Positions 46,601-60,062 of a DNA stretch of 64,000 bases are shown here, piece after piece. Below the pieces are notes generated by a model. The model did not search any database. It was not told the origin of the DNA and was given only the letters and a program-made list of their open reading frames with translations. The stretch comes from Misgurnus anguillicaudatus (Eukaryota > Chordata > Actinopteri > Cypriniformes > Cobitidae). Both the position numbers and the translations under genes were made by a program. The stretch lies in NCBI RefSeq assembly GCF_027580225.2, contig NC_073355.2:23215501-23279500 (forward strand), in the 5' to 3' direction. How positions within the stretch are numbered: the stretch's first letter is position 1; every line of letters starts with the position of its first letter.

Positions 46601-46662
46601 ATTACTTTTTTATTCCAGTAATAAAATGACATCAATAGGGCAAATCTGACTTTGATTTATAT
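43612..46662. other. intergenic DNA with a CpG-richer patch
   Basis: The segment 44050-44520 has more CpG than its surroundings and a good donor GTGAGT at 44370 after an open frame, so an untranslated first exon is conceivable. The foldback at 45258-45415 also lies here. No protein similarity was recognised. Confidence 0.35.
45258..45415. mobile_element. foldback unit related to 31995-32908
   Basis: Arms 'gacatcaaagtatcgcg' (45293) and its inverse (45345-45362), with outer 'tgtgttcgttgcatatggcgc' answered by 'gcgcctcatgaagtacaacac'. It is the same layout as the nsf intron palindrome, but more decayed. Confidence 0.6.
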
Positions 46663-46934
46663 TAGGGTGACCATAGGCGCCATTCTTCCCGGACGCGTCC
46701 TGGCCAGGATTTCGGGGGCATCTTATTTGTCGACCGCATATGTCATAGAGGATTATTATTATTATTACAGAAAACCAAACTTTACATTTTAAGGTAAGAA
46801 TGAAACTACGATTGTATGTCTTATGTTTTTAACTGATTGGCATATGCGGACAACAAATACGACTTCCGGAAGACGCACCGAAATCCTCGACAGGACGCGT
46901 CCGGGAAGAATGCCACGTACTGTATGGTCACCAT
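46663..46934. mobile_element. hAT-type MITE, 272 bp
   Basis: Ends TAGGGTGACCATA and, inverted, ATGGTGACCATACAG, followed on both sides by 'cattcttcccggacgcgtcc'. Perfect 8-base target duplication ATTTATAT (46655-46662 and 46935-46942). Confidence 0.85.
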
Positions 46935-46942
46935 ATTTATAT

Positions 46943-48640
46943 AGAAGGTAACAGTCAATGTGAAGAGCACAATGTGATGATTCTTCTATAATATTTATTC
47001 TTTGTAGGATCCACTGGGTGTAGATTTTTTTACCAAACAGTATGTCCCCTAATTTAATTAGGCTTTAATTAAACTCACTGACAGATTGGTATGGTCCCAT
47101 GGTCACTGTAATGGTGAGCAGAGTCATCCAATGATTTATTTTCTTTGCAGCCACTTAGAGCTTTTCTTCTAAACCACAGAGGACTGACCTTGAGGCAAAA
47201 TCTGTCTTCCTCTGCTTTCAGGATTTAATAAACTGCTATCATCTGCTATCATAAGATCATCTTTGGCTCAGTCCAGAAAACACCAAGCTGACGGTCGGAC
47301 GTCAGCCAAAGTCAGGTGGTTTTTAAGTGTTGGTCGGCTTTAGTTTTGTTGGGTTGTTCTGTATCGATGCCTCCAGTCAGACACTGTCAAATGAGCTCGT
47401 CAGAGAGAACGAGAACTCCGATTGGGTATTAAGCTTAGCAAATCAGCATAAGGGAAATTAAATGCAAGTGACAAAAGCAAAGCGATGACAGAGTAATGAG
47501 GGGAACGCACAGACATTTGGTATTCTTGTCACTTGTTTTGTCACCTCAAAGGCCAAACGGAGCTCAATAAAAACTGAAACGGTTATAATGCTAATCAAAA
47601 AGTTTAAAAAGTAAGTTAACATAGCACAACTTTGCCTGCCTTGACATGTGTTGGGTAACCACCGAATGTTCCCCAACAAAGTTTTCAACCATTTAGTACA
47701 GTGTCGCTGTCGCCTTATCAATTTTTTTTATTTACAAAAATAAGACAAAGGTCTGACAATGCCAGGGCCATTTGCAACTTAGCAGACATGATTCACAAAT
47801 CTATCAGTAAGCCCGCCAGGTGTTAACAATGGGAAGTGCTGCTTGCTTTGTATATCCATAATTCTAGCTTTTCTGGTTTCCGTTTAAATGTCGAAAGCAC
47901 TACTGCTAGTTTGCTACCTGCTGTTGTGGGAGAGTTATGTTCTAGCGATGTTAGACCGTAGACTTTAGTCTGTTCGGTGTGTTCAAGTGCAACTTTTTTG
48001 CCCCACGCAGGCAATGCAAGGTGAAGTCACAGTCGGGTTACCTCAGCGATAGTTATTTGTCGTTGGTTTGGTGTTTACCTACCTTTAGTTCAGGGATTGT
48101 CAGTATGGTGGGTCATTTGTTTATGAAAATTTTAAGATGTTTTTATTCAGTGACATGATATATCAGATAATCACAATTTTTTAATACTTGTACTCGCTTG
48201 AAATACGAATATAATTTATTTGTACTATGAAGACATACTGTAACTTTCCGAACTGAACCCTTCATCTTCAGTGTAATAGTGTAACTTGTTAAACTTAATT
48301 GCAAACATGACACAATTACATGCTGATTTTACCAAGGTCTTATATCCTCTCAGTCTGACCTACACAGTTGATTTCGGCACAGATTGTGTTGTGATCTTGT
48401 CACAATTTATTGCAGGCATTATATGATGATGGATTGATGGATGTGACTGATCAACTACTTATAAGGTCAAAAATTTACATATAACGACAATGTCACATAA
48501 ATATACAATGAAACATTCTCCTTCACTAGTCTGGGTTTCCCCATGCTGCCATGCGTGCAAATTTATTCACCCTGCAAGTCTAGCATGGAAACCATGGCCC
48601 AAGTTTTCACCTGAAATAGGAAACAATCACAGAACGGGGA
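46943..48640. other. intergenic DNA, nothing recognised
   Basis: No supported gene. An acceptor-like site at 47145-47150 precedes ordinary non-coding sequence. Confidence 0.4.
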
Positions 48641-48648
48641 GGAGGGAG

Positions 48649-49341
48649 TAGGCTTGCTGCGATGGTCGTTGAAACGGTGATAACCGGTGCTTCAGCCTCT
48701 CACCGGTTAGATCACTTCCCCAACGTGACACCGTCTTTCACCGTCGTTTTGATATTTTCTTGTAATTAAATCATTTAGTTTCGTTAGAGAGAGCAAACAC
48801 TGTCTGCTGCCTGAATTCAGCGGAGCTGAACACGCGTCACGTCACAGAGCAGCAGGTGTCAGATTTCATTTATTTCTGTCAAGTGCGAGGCGAGCTGACC
48901 GACCAGACGATGGCAGAAGCCGCGTGCTTACTCGTTTTTGTTATAATATACATATATGATGTTTAATATAAGCGAGATCGTTTTGTTGTTGTGGTTTTCA
49001 TCAAGAAAAACAATAAACCCATCATTCAAGCAGCGCTTTATGGAGAAGTAGCTGGTTGCTCTGCTTGGTACTGGCGGATTCTGTGAGAATTACCTGCGCA
49101 CATTGACTCAAGCACTTAATTAAACCAACTGTTGCACTCGCATTGCACGCAAATTCATACGCGATTTAACGCAGCGTACGCAAGCACTGCATTTAAACAG
49201 TTGCGTAATTCAAAAGTGAAAGTAAAATGTGCACGTCTGCATGCGCATTTATAAGCCCCTCCCACCCGGTGATACCGGGATCACCGTGTTTGTGACGCGC
49301 CGATTAACCGGTGGGAAAATTCTGTCACCGTGGCAACCCTA
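48649..49341. mobile_element. hAT-type element, 693 bp
   Basis: Ends TAGGCTTGCTGCGATGG and, inverted, TAGGGTTGCCACGGTGAC, both followed by 'accgg' phrases. Perfect 8-base target duplication GGAGGGAG (48641-48648 and 49342-49349). No long frame remains. Confidence 0.85.
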
Positions 49342-49517
49342 GGAGGGAGCAGCAAGACGATGACGACGTCTATGGGGCCACCGATTGGCTATGAGCTATG
49401 TACAGACGCATTTGATAGACATTCATAGCGCCCAATAAACGGCTCTCAGCATTCGTAAACCACGCCTCAAATACGAGAAAATGAACATGTGGTTCCTAGA
49501 CCACGTCTATTATTTAA

Positions 49518-49953
49518 TAGGGCTGGGTATCGATTCAGATTTTCCAGATTCAATTTCGATTCTCGGTTCGATTTACGATTTCGATTCTCGGGTCGGTTTT
49601 TATACTCAATTCTCGATTCAACTAAATGAAAATAGATTCAATACAAATACTATATTCATAAAAAACAGTGAACATAAGTTTACAAGTGGGTATTTAATAA
49701 AGAAATTAATAGCCACAAACCTCTTTTATTTTAGGTACACTTGAGTACAGTAAAACAGAACCCATCTCTAATTTTCAAATGCATATAATTATGTTAAATA
49801 CAATATAATTTTGATGCAAGATTCGCAGTCTTTGATTAAACAGGATCAGGTTATTTCATAAAAAAATTGATTTGTGGCCTTTGAGAATCGATTTTTAATC
49901 GACCACGTAAAAAAAGCGATTAATCGAAAAATCGATTTTTTTCCCCAGCCCTA
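49518..49953. mobile_element. hAT-type MITE, 436 bp
   Basis: Ends TAGGGCTGGGTATCGATT and, inverted, TAGGGCTGGGGAAAAAAATC. Perfect 8-base target duplication TTATTTAA (49510-49517 and 49954-49961). It sits at the edge of a relic of the family at 53720-55024. Confidence 0.9.
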
Positions 49954-49961
49954 TTATTTAA

Positions 49962-50215
49962 CATGATTACTTTGTGACTTAAAAAAATGCATTAATTTAA
50001 TCGTTTTATTAAGTTAGTGTTGTAATAGGCTACCTGTCAAAGCTTTGGTGCTTTCAGAAGTGCCTTAGAAACACATCGGCCCAGCGGCAAGCAATTTATA
50101 TTTTAATTGCACATGCACAGTATAATTGTTTTACCTTGATTATCTTGTTTTTGTAATAGTTTGAATCAAAAATTTAAATAGAAAAAAAAAACGATTAATT
50201 GCACAGCACTATATA
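49962..50215 (+). repeat. right-end relic of the 53720-55024 element family
   Basis: It aligns to 54810-55024 over about 200 bases, with phrases 'aagtgcctta', 'agcaatttat', 'ttgttttacc' and 'aattgcacagc'. It is cut on the left by the insertion at 49518-49953. Confidence 0.65.
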
Positions 50216-51446
50216 ACTGACATTAATACATTATGCATGTCAATGTTTTTAAGTCACACACAAATTCCAGTATTAAGTAACACTCCGCTAACAAATGTGT
50301 AAAGTTTACCTTTACAAAGCCATCAGTTTAAAATAATACTTAAGCTTAGCAACAGTAGATTGTAATGCAGCATGTCATCCTTCAAGCCTGCCATGATTGT
50401 TTGAAATGTGAAAGCCACACACAGTGTCATGTAATCCTCTTTAACCGTTCATAAATCATCTTCTCAGAGGAAGCAATCATCAGGTTGTGTTATTTATTAC
50501 AGTACCTAAGTAATAATGAGCATGTTAAATCTCTTAAACTATTCTGTAAAAGATGTTTGAAATTTGAGCGCAAAAAATGTCTTTTTAAGTGGGATTTGAG
50601 GTTATGTGTTGCTACAGTGGAGTTTGCTCTGTTCTGGTATCCTTGCATGTAAACATTGTATTTATATTTACACAGACAAGGTCAGTGAACAATTTTGTTA
50701 CATTAGTCATGCCAACACATGCCTTGTAGCTATCCACACCATGTATTTTAATGTTTATTGTCTTGCCCCATGTATCTCTATTATAAGTGCCATACTGTAA
50801 CCACAATTGTGCTTTTTTAACTAAGGAATGAGTCTGTGGTACTCAAAATCGGGCCTCAAATGAGCTTAACTTCTGGTGGACCCATAACATTGCTTTAAAT
50901 ATCTTTCACAAGGCCAAGTTTGTGTCATGCAGGATTTGCTGGCTTTGGCAAAGGTTCATGAGAGAGTTTCTTAATGTAGTGCAGGTTCAGAAGCCTACAG
51001 CAGTCTGACTGTTTGCATGTGTGCACTGTTAGAAAATGTGCTGTATAGTTTAGTATGCAACTGGGAACAGTTTCAGCAATAATTTACTGTCACTGTATTA
51101 GTAGTACATTTCTGCGTACAGTCGTGTATGTGTGAATTTTAAATGTAGATAATTTTGACTGGCTATTATATACAATTGTTTACCATAGTGAAGTTGTTAA
51201 AACTTTTAAGACTTCAAAGGCAAAATAACTTTAAAGCTTATAAAACAAGATCAAAAACATCTCAGCAGTTTGTATGCAAATTCATGAGAACTCATATGAT
51301 GTGTTATTGTAAGATATGAGATGCATTATAATGTGGTGGAGATAAGTGCACCACAAACTTCAATCAGTTCTTGATGGGCTCTCTAATGTAAGACATCAAA
51401 GATGGCTAATACTGCTGCATTTTGTGAGGTAAAGCAGTTATAACAT
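50216..51446. other. intergenic DNA, nothing recognised
   Basis: AT-rich, with no exon or clear repeat ends. Confidence 0.4.
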
Positions 51447-51544
51447 GTGACCCTGGACCACAAAACCAGTCATAAGTAGTGTATGGTCAAAATTGTAGAT
51501 TTTTAATGCCAAAAATCATTAGAATATTAGGTAAAAATTATGTA

Positions 51545-51998
51545 AGGAATAATTGACAACCGGCCGTTGAATTATTAGAAAAATAACGCACACCCGAGGT
51601 GGTGATACTTACACCTCGGGTGTGCATTATTTTTCAATAATTCAACGAGTCAATTATTCCGCTTATACTATGGTTATCACACCTCAAGACATCGATCACA
51701 TGATATATTTAAAGAGATTCGTCCGGTTTTTGTACTTAAATCGTTATTGTGAGTAGGACTATTTCTTCCGTGTCTCATCCAACAGCTCTTTTGATTGTTC
51801 CAAAACGTCATTTTAAAGCTGGCAATGGAGGCTTAAGCCGTTGATAGCATTTTAATGCAGTTATTAATGAAGTTATGTGGTCAAGAGAGCTGCCTGGAAC
51901 TACATTCGCCGTGCGTTTCCCAGAAAATAATTGCACACCTCAGAACGTTCATCAGCCAATCAGATTCAAGCATTCAACGAACCCGTAGTATAAGTTCC
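51545..51998. mobile_element. foldback element nested in the 51448-52780 repeat
   Basis: GGAATAATTGAC... is mirrored by ...GTCAATTATTCC at 51651-51661, with inner arms 'acgcacacccgaggtg' and 'cacctcgggtgtgc' forming a strong hairpin (51587-51628). A further end-like 'acgaacccgtagtataag' lies at 51976-51993. Confidence 0.55.
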
Positions 51999-52142
51999 TT
52001 TAAGATATTTTGTTAAACTTTCCTATGGTAAATATATCAAAAATGTATTTATCATTAGTAATATGTGTTGCTAAGGACCGTCAGATTCCAGATTTTTAAA
52101 TTGTCATACAGGTATCTCGACCATATATTGTGCTATCCTAAC

Positions 52143-52600
52143 CATAGATATGTATAATAAAGGCTAGATATCTTGCTCGCGCTCATAGCCAATTGAGTGG
52201 AACGTCCGCATGTGGCGGCCATCTTACCACAGGGCGCTCGCTCACTCATAGCATTGCGTTTAATGGAGCATTAAATGGCCATAACTGGCTACATTTTCTA
52301 CCGATTTTCAAACGGTTTGGTTTGTTATAAACGAGATGAACCTATGACACTGCATACTTAATGAATAATTTTCATGAATAATGTTAAAGCACCCAGAATT
52401 ATAGCCATGTTAATAACGTTTGTAAGAAACCAAACCGTTTGAAAATCGGTAGAAAATTGAGCAAGTTATGGTCATTTAGAAGTACCTGCACCTAAACACA
52501 ATGCTACGATTGAGCGAGCTGTCTGAGGTAAGATGGCTGCCAGGTGATGACATTAGAGACTCCGCCTTAACACATTTAGCCTTTATTATACATATCTATG
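52143..52600. mobile_element. hAT-type MITE, 458 bp, with long inverted ends
   Basis: Ends CATAGATATGTATAATAAAG are inverse copies. Inner 'accgattttcaaacggtttgg' is mirrored at 52430-52452. Flanks ATCCTAAC and ATCCTTAC are an 8-base duplication with one change. It splits the older 51448-52780 repeat. Confidence 0.8.
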
Positions 52601-53719
52601 ATCCTTACAAAGATTAAGTGCACGCATTGAGAAAAGATAGGTATGTATTAGTCAAATATTGAAAAACTGAGAATTGGGTGTTAAAATTGATATTTTTACA
52701 CCCATATTTTACCTATACAGGTAACGTTTGGTTATCTTAGCAATAGCAACATTAGTAAAAGACAAAACATCTTGACCCATTCATAAAATGTGATTATACA
52801 GTAGCTCTGTGGTGTAGGTTGGATTATACAGTAATTCATTTTGTTTAAACATAAACAGGATTTAAGTTTGATTGCACAACCTTCTCTCCTTCAAGTACCA
52901 TTCATTTCTGAACAGTCAGTGTGACAGTATGTTAGTGAAGTAGAGCCCTTTTATTGAAGGGTGCAGGAATAATTAAATCAAAGAAACTTTGAAACCAAGT
53001 CACAAATATGTGCCTATGTCTTCAGTATTTGTTTGTGAACAGTGTGTTTAATGTTGTAAATATGGCTGCAGGTCTGTGATTGGATGTGTTGTAAGGTCTA
53101 GGTCTGTTCCTTTGTATGTGATGTTAAAGTCAGAACAGGAAGAACACTGAAGGTTTGTGAATTCAGGCAGCATGGAGTAGTTTGGCACCTTTTGTGGAGA
53201 AACAGTTAGTGATCTGAAGATATTTTTTGGCATGAATGCTTCCTAAACATTTTCCAGATGGAGTGTGAACAGATTGTGTGATGGATGATATACAGTATTG
53301 GCCCCTCTGAACTGGTCGATTTTTGGCATCTAATGCAGGGTTTGTCTCGGTTCGCGTACCAGGATACTGGAAGTTAAAGTTTTTGGACTAAATGTAATTT
53401 AGAGAGAAAACATTAAAGTATATGAATTATATTTTATCTCATATTCAAGCTTGTGCCTGTGCCACTCTAAATTGTACATGTATATATTGATGAATTCAAT
53501 GTATGTGCAATTTTTAAGTAACATACTATGGGGTAGATTTATTAGAACTACTGTCAAGATTAACTAAAGACATGCAGTGAAAAATTAAATGATAAGGTGT
53601 GGACACAGTTGTTTTTTGCAACTGACCTTACTGCATATGCATTTGAGTTTTTCTTTCAGACGCAAAATAAATATGCAGAGAGAATTTAAATGAATCAAGC
53701 AACATGATTTACTAAGGAT

Positions 53720-55024
53720 TAGGGCTGCTTGATTATGGGCGAAAATCATAATCACGATTATTTTGGCAATCAAAGGGGCGGAGTGTACGCGTTATGATGA
53801 AAATTAAAATATATTTTTTTAAAACACTCAAATAAAACTTAATTGAGGAAACTATGACAGAAAATGAACACATACTAGATTATTAATTAATTAATTGTTT
53901 TTACCTCTAACGGGAATAGCTGCGTGATGAAGTGAAACTAAAGGGTTAATAAACACAAACTAAAGCAGATGTTGTAAAACTTTGGGCGAACGATGATAGA
54001 TAGCGCAAAAATCATAAAAACTGATTATTTCCCAATTTATTAATTACATTATCTTAAAGGAGTGTAACTACTGTAGCATGTAAATAATGCACATAAATAA
54101 CGTGAGCAGAGCACTCAACAATTATATCTAATCAACAGGCACGTGCAACCTAGCTAGTAGGTTGCTCAAACAACAAAATCATCAGCTAACTTACTTAAAA
54201 TTTGCAATAACTATAGACTAATACAATAACAGGCTTAAATAAATCCAAAACATAAGTTCACTTACAGTTCTTACGGACACGTGTTTTATCAACTGGCTAT
54301 CCTCCAGACATAACGGACCACGTCTTTCGGCTGTGGGCGCGCGTGCCCGCTCGCGGTGTGAAGAGTGACCGCTCTATTCTACAAGATGCACTTGACGGCC
54401 TTTTTTGCAGCAATTTTTTTTTTGAACGACCCACCTTAGGCGGGCCGCCTGAACTGAAAAGTGCTGCGGGAAAAGCTTGCTTCCTGGGCCTGTTGACGTG
54501 GATATCATAATCCGGTCTGCCTCTGAAATACAGCCTGTAACAGCCTGTTTCCGGCTGACGTCAGAGGTGTTCTTACCAACGTACTGGTAAGCTGGCCAAT
54601 CAGAGGACACTGCGCTTTTTAGATCGATGAGCTTTGTAACAAATTAGAGCATTTGAGGAAGGCAGGGACATCTGGAGCAACAAAAATGTACGGTTTGTGG
54701 AAAAATATGAACCATATGAACCATTTTTTGAACAATAACCACGCGAACACATTGTATTACACCAAATACACAAAATAACGTTGTTTTAGCAACGAAATAG
54801 GTGCTTTTTACCATGATCACTATGTGACTTTAACCTTTTTATTTGTTGCAATAGGCACGTGTCAAAGCAGTGGTGCCTTCAAAAGTGCCTTACAAACACG
54901 GTCCAGCAGCATGCAATTTATTTTTTAACACACATTCATTGTTTTACCCTGTTTATCTTGTGTTTGTAATGCTTTGAATCAAAAATTGAAATTGAAAATC
55001 AAAAACGATAAATTACACAGCCCA
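53720..55024. mobile_element. hAT-like element, 1305 bp, decayed
   Basis: The left end TAGGGCTGCTTGATTATGG and the right end inverted TGGGCTGTGTAATTTATCG, flanked by CTAAGGAT and CTAAGGTT (7 of 8 bases equal). Its right part recurs at 49962-50215. No transposase is recognisable in the remaining frames. Confidence 0.7.
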
Positions 55025-56624
55025 CTAAGGTTTGTGCTCAACAATTAACTAGTATTTGTGCCAATTTTTAATATGAATACATTATTTAATTTTCTAAAGT
55101 CTTAAACCCTATGCTAATTTGAGCTGCTCTTGGTAAATTGCGTTGTTGATTTGTGTGCTGTATGAGTTTCTTTTTTGTGTTGAGCACACAGTTGACGGTA
55201 CCCATTGACTTTGTGTTGTTAATCATTTATCAAAATATTTTATTTTGTCTCCAACACAATAAAGAAACTCATTCAGGTTTAGAATTTTTGTTTTTGGGTG
55301 AACTATCCCTTTAATGACTGCAATTGGCTTACACTACATTATACTGTAATTACAAGGACACAGAGCAGTAAAAGTTCAAAAAAAAAAATTATTATTGTGT
55401 AGCTGGCAATGATTCATGGACTTCGAAATCTGAGAATTTTCCAACCCACCCCCATTGAACAGCAGAACATAACACATCACAACACGTGGCTAACAGCCAT
55501 GTTGGTGTCATACATTTGCTTTTGTTGTATCATAAATGACATCTGATAGATTCATTTGTGGCTCCATAGGACCTTGGACTCCTGAAAGTCCAATTTGTCA
55601 GTTTAAATAATTGTTTTTTGCTACTCCATACTTTCCTTTATCTGTTTGACCTGGAAAATGCTGTCAAATGGTTTAATTCGAACATATGCCTGATATAGAG
55701 ACGAATATCATATTTCTTGACTGCGTTGCACACAGTGTGAGAGCCACAGATGGTGTCAATGTCAGTCAGATCTGTCAGGCGGCCACTACATGACCTAATT
55801 CTGCTTGTTTATTTTATACATTTAGTATACTTCAAAGGTTACGCTATTGAATTGTTTTCCAAGAATGCTTTTTAAGGAAATTAGATTCTCCCAATAAATA
55901 TGCGTGCCTCTGTGTACCATGACTGTATGAGATGTCAAGGGCCTGACTGTATGAATTGGCAGCTTGTGTAAATGGCACAGGTGGAGTGAAACTGTCCCCA
56001 GGGTCAAACCACGACCTCGTGCATCTGCCAGCAGCAGCCCGAAAGACACTGTCTTATAGTGACCGCACTGTAGCCAGAATATTGAAGTGGATCATATTTC
56101 ATTAGTCTCCCTTTGCATTCTGCTCACTCACCACGTGTGTCTTATTTAAAAAAAACATCAACAGTACTCTAGCAAAACAAGTATTATAAAATATAAGACC
56201 AAACGGTGTAAGCATTGGTATTTTGTAAAGTATCACTGTCCAACATTGAGTAAGTTTATGTGCACTGCATATGCTTTATGCTTTTATTGGGGAAAGGTCG
56301 TAAACATCTAAAGCAAAATCCAATGGGCTTCAATGTAAATGGAAGTAAGCAAGTAACGCATAAAAGTCTGATATCGGCTCATGCAGTTGACGGACAACAA
56401 CTGTACATTTACCGGCATGAGAACAGATACAGCAGTACAGCAGCTTTAGACAGATTTCCTTTTAGATAAACTACACGTGGTGATGTCACTGCCTACAAGA
56501 AACCTGAAAAATCTCCAGTAAATGGAGCTTTCTGTGTAGTTTCTCTAAAAAGATTTTAGATATCAGATTATTTTGTGCTTGGAAACACACTCAGTGACAC
56601 CAACGGATATATATTGTGATTATA
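55025..56624. other. intergenic DNA with one repeat end
   Basis: Only the right end of a TTAAAGG-type repeat at about 55293-55315 ('tgggtgaactatccctttaa') is recognised. Confidence 0.4.
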
Positions 56625-57446
56625 TGAAGAGTTTGGTTCCAAAACGCAATAAATCCATTTTGACTAATTTCGGTAAAAACGTGTTTTCTATACCAAGAAA
56701 GTGACAAGATGAAAAACACAATTTTTGCTACAAACTTTCACATTGCATCTTTAGATTATAAAAACAAAAAAATTCAAATCCATAATTTGATTTTCAAAGA
56801 TTTATTATAAAAACGGATTAAGTTTTTTTTCAAAATGCTATAAATCTATTGAATCAATATATAAATGTGCATTCATCTTTGCCATGTTATATTCATTTAG
56901 TTGACTAGTGGTATACACTGATTAAAAAAAACATTAATGGCATTAATCAAAACATAATTCATAATCATAATTCATAAATCATATTAATAACACTGTCATT
57001 GCTGCTGTTAGACTTGGGAGTCCTCGCTGAACTTTTTTTTGACAGGGATCAGCTGTAAAATGTTTCAGTCATGCTCGATTTTCGTTGACTTTGAGTAAAA
57101 TAATGGACAGTTTTTATAAAATCCCCTGGGGTCAATGTGTTAGCATCACAGAAACTTGATGCTGTCGTCTGAGAACAAGCAACAGCCGACATTTTTCCGT
57201 CTCCCGAGTGCCTCTCGCGTAAATTATTCGATTTTGATGGCTTACGTTTCTTCCCCGTCACAGAAAACTACCACAGGTTTATCAATGCCATCAAAAGTAT
57301 TATTTTGTTTTTGTTTGTTTGCTGATAACAAAATACAAAGTAGATGAGGAAAACTAAGATTCCGTGTGTATTCAACACACCGCCATTGTTGTTTACAGTG
57401 CGTTAAATGTAGGGCTGCAACTAACGACTTTTTTAATAGTCGACTA

Positions 57447-59459
57447 TAGGGATGGGCATTCGATTAAGTTTTCTTTGTCGATCGTCGGGAGAATAAACGA
57501 TCGACTATCGATTAATCATTAATATTTTTATAATAAAATTTGTTATTTAACTTTTATACTTAAAAAATGCAATGAATACAAATATACAGCGTGTTTTTCC
57601 TCGATGAGACCTTTATTACAAGATCAACTTGTGGCAGACAGTTAAACTATGTTTCAAACATATATGTGCGTGCATGTGCGGTGCTCTAAAGCAGCGGAAC
57701 CTGCAGCTGCGAGCCAGCGTTCTTAAACAGAGACCTCATTAGTTCCAAAATAAAAAAAACAAAAAACAGATTCATGTTTAACATTAAATCAAAACAAAAA
57801 ACATAATACTTAGATCTGAAAGCTTTTGTCAAAATGTAACTCAAAATTATTCAAGCCAGAAGAAAGTGCAAGATATTAGCCTTCCTAACATTAGACTATA
57901 ACAAATTAGGCATTAAAGCCTCGTGAAAAATAACTAACTTTAGTAACTCGCATAAAACTTCTGCACCAGTCTACTGTTTTTTTTTTTTTTTTGAGAAATA
58001 AAAACATGTTTTGGGGTCAGACGCGACCGCAACCCATGGTGACCGTCAGTCCAGCCGCCGCCGAAAACAGCCGCTCTGAGGAGACTGACCGGGATGCACA
58101 GGTACATCAGCGCTAACTTGGCTTATTCCGCATACAGAGTATGTGTGAAACAGCGTGCGTTTTGTGAGCCCTATTGACCATTGTTTAATTATGCTAACAT
58201 AGTCTTTTAGTTTTTATTTGTTGTAAAACAACAGTAGACACAAATTTACTATGCTCTCCAACTCCACAATATACCATAACCATGTTATTTGTAGTAAAAT
58301 TGCGGAAATACAAATCGTTTTTTATCTGCAAAAAAAGAAACATTTTCACAATGATAAAATCATGGCTAATTTTCCTAAGGTAGTAATTACAAAATTATAT
58401 ATGTTTGAAAGACGGAGATGCGCACCTGTCAATCTATTACATAACAGAGCGAGGCCAGAGACAAACGTGCTCCTAAACGGGAGTAATATGGAATAATGTG
58501 TGCATCTTTGAATAACTGTAAGTATACATTTCTTTTAAATATATTTTGTCATATAAAGTTTTGAGACATGGCCTAATAATGCTTTTTTCACTATTATTGC
58601 TCATTTAGACTTATTGTGCGGGTAACAGCGTTTTTGACGCATTTACCTCAGAGATTATTTTAGCAATATTGCTTTTTTCCGGTAATAATAATACAATTTA
58701 TATTTCAATCCTGTTTCATTGTCTGTTTATTCATTTCATTATGCTGTTATGTTAATGTGAGGATATTTATTTGCCATATGAAACGTGCCGTTAAATGAAT
58801 ACTTTTATATAATATTCAAATTATATGCGGAATAATGTCTGCATCTTTGAATAACTGTAGGAATGCAGTTGCTTATTTTTGTCATAAAGTTTTGAGAAAT
58901 AATAATATTGTGAGGATTTATTTCCATATGAGACGCTTTTTGTCGTTGAATACTCTCGTTTATTATTTGGAAATCATATACATACATAGTAGGAAATATA
59001 TTATGTGGAAGGGTAGACTTGCAAAGTTACTCTGCTTATTTTTATTTATGATATATGTGGAGATAAATAAAGCATTGCAAAACTGCTGATTTGATCCATT
59101 CAGGTCCTGACCACCAGGCTAGAGATTTTAAACATCCTTAATCCACACTTAATAGTCTGTCAAATAATATCTAAAATATATTGTTTTGTGAAAAAAAATG
59201 ATGCTTTGTTCTATTGTTTATGCGGAAAAGTGTTCACAGAAAGTGTCAACACATGAACGTTTTATATGCGGTCAGCAGCGCACTGCAACGGGTGCTTGAC
59301 GGATTCGCCGCACACATACGCAAACGCACTGCATACTGAGTGTTTGTGAAACAGGAGTTGGATAAAAAAATGCATTCGATTAATTGATAACAAATTAACG
59401 TTATCGACGAAATTCTTAACAATCAATTATCGATCGTCGATTAATTATTCCCATCCCTA
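57447..59459. mobile_element. innermost hAT element, 2013 bp
   Basis: Ends TAGGGATGGGCATTCGATTA and, inverted, TAGGGATGGGAATAATTAATC, with a perfect 8-base target duplication GTCGACTA (57439-57446 and 59460-59467). The phrase 'atctttgaataactgta' occurs twice (58503 and 58842), showing an internal duplication. No transposase frame was recognised. Confidence 0.9.
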
Positions 59460-59858
59460 GTCGACTAGTCACCGACTATTGAAACGATTAGTCGACTAAT
59501 CTAATAATTATAAAATTTTTCTACAATTTAGCATGAGATTGCTTTAATTCTGTGGAAAATGATAGTAAACACAAGAAAGAAGGGGTTACTTCAGTGAAAA
59601 ATGCATATTTTATTGAACTTTGCTGCTGATAGGCCGATTTATACTAAAATTAAATAAAAATGCCCTGTCTGCAATACTGATTCAGTGAGGGCATTCGCCT
59701 GTTGTGGGGTGCACGTCTGCTTTTGCAGAAAGGGGTCCATGGTGGCTCTCTTCTTCAGACTGCATGCATTTAATTTAAAATACTTTTGTCAGGCACAGTC
59801 GGACATAACATTAAATCCATTAAATCCAAAGCGTATTGGCTTCCATGTTATTTAAATC

Positions 59859-60062
59859 TTACAGAGGGGAGTCAAACTCCATTTCATTCAACTGTCCAAC
59901 GTGCTTTCTCTTTAAATGTTCGTGCATCACGGAGGTGCTGCTGTGATACGCAAGGACTGCTTTGCAAATATGGTAACCTTTTTTATTCGCCGTATCCAGG
60001 CTAAAATGCTCCCAAACTTGAAATGTTTTGGTACGCGCAGCTGCTACGTTGGACACCGCCAT
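59859..60062 (-). pseudogene. hAT transposase BED zinc-finger fragment
   Basis: The minus strand reads VWEHFSLDTANKKG then ICKAVLAYHSSTSVMHEHL and KRKHVG. This is the BED finger of hAT transposases (WxHF, CxxC, HxxxxxH). The first cysteine of CxxC is missing (YHIC in its place), so the finger is broken. The catalytic domain is deleted from the element. Confidence 0.7.

Larger units (their letters stand above)
51448..52780. mobile_element. 'tgtgaccctggaccacaaaacc' repeat, split by two insertions
   Basis: The start phrase TGTGACCCTGGACCACAAAA opens one of the commonest cyprinid repeats. Its middle is found at 52000-52142 ('aatatatcaaaaatg', 'cagattccagatttt') and the remainder after 52601. Two later elements separate the parts. 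The right border is approximate. Confidence 0.6.

Noticed and set aside
54374..54610. minus-strand frame within the 53720-55024 element as a transposase
   Set aside because: No BED, catalytic or dimerisation motif could be recognised.
58251..59089. open frames of 81-84 codons inside the innermost hAT element as a transposase
   Set aside because: The translations are low-complexity and lack any hAT motif.
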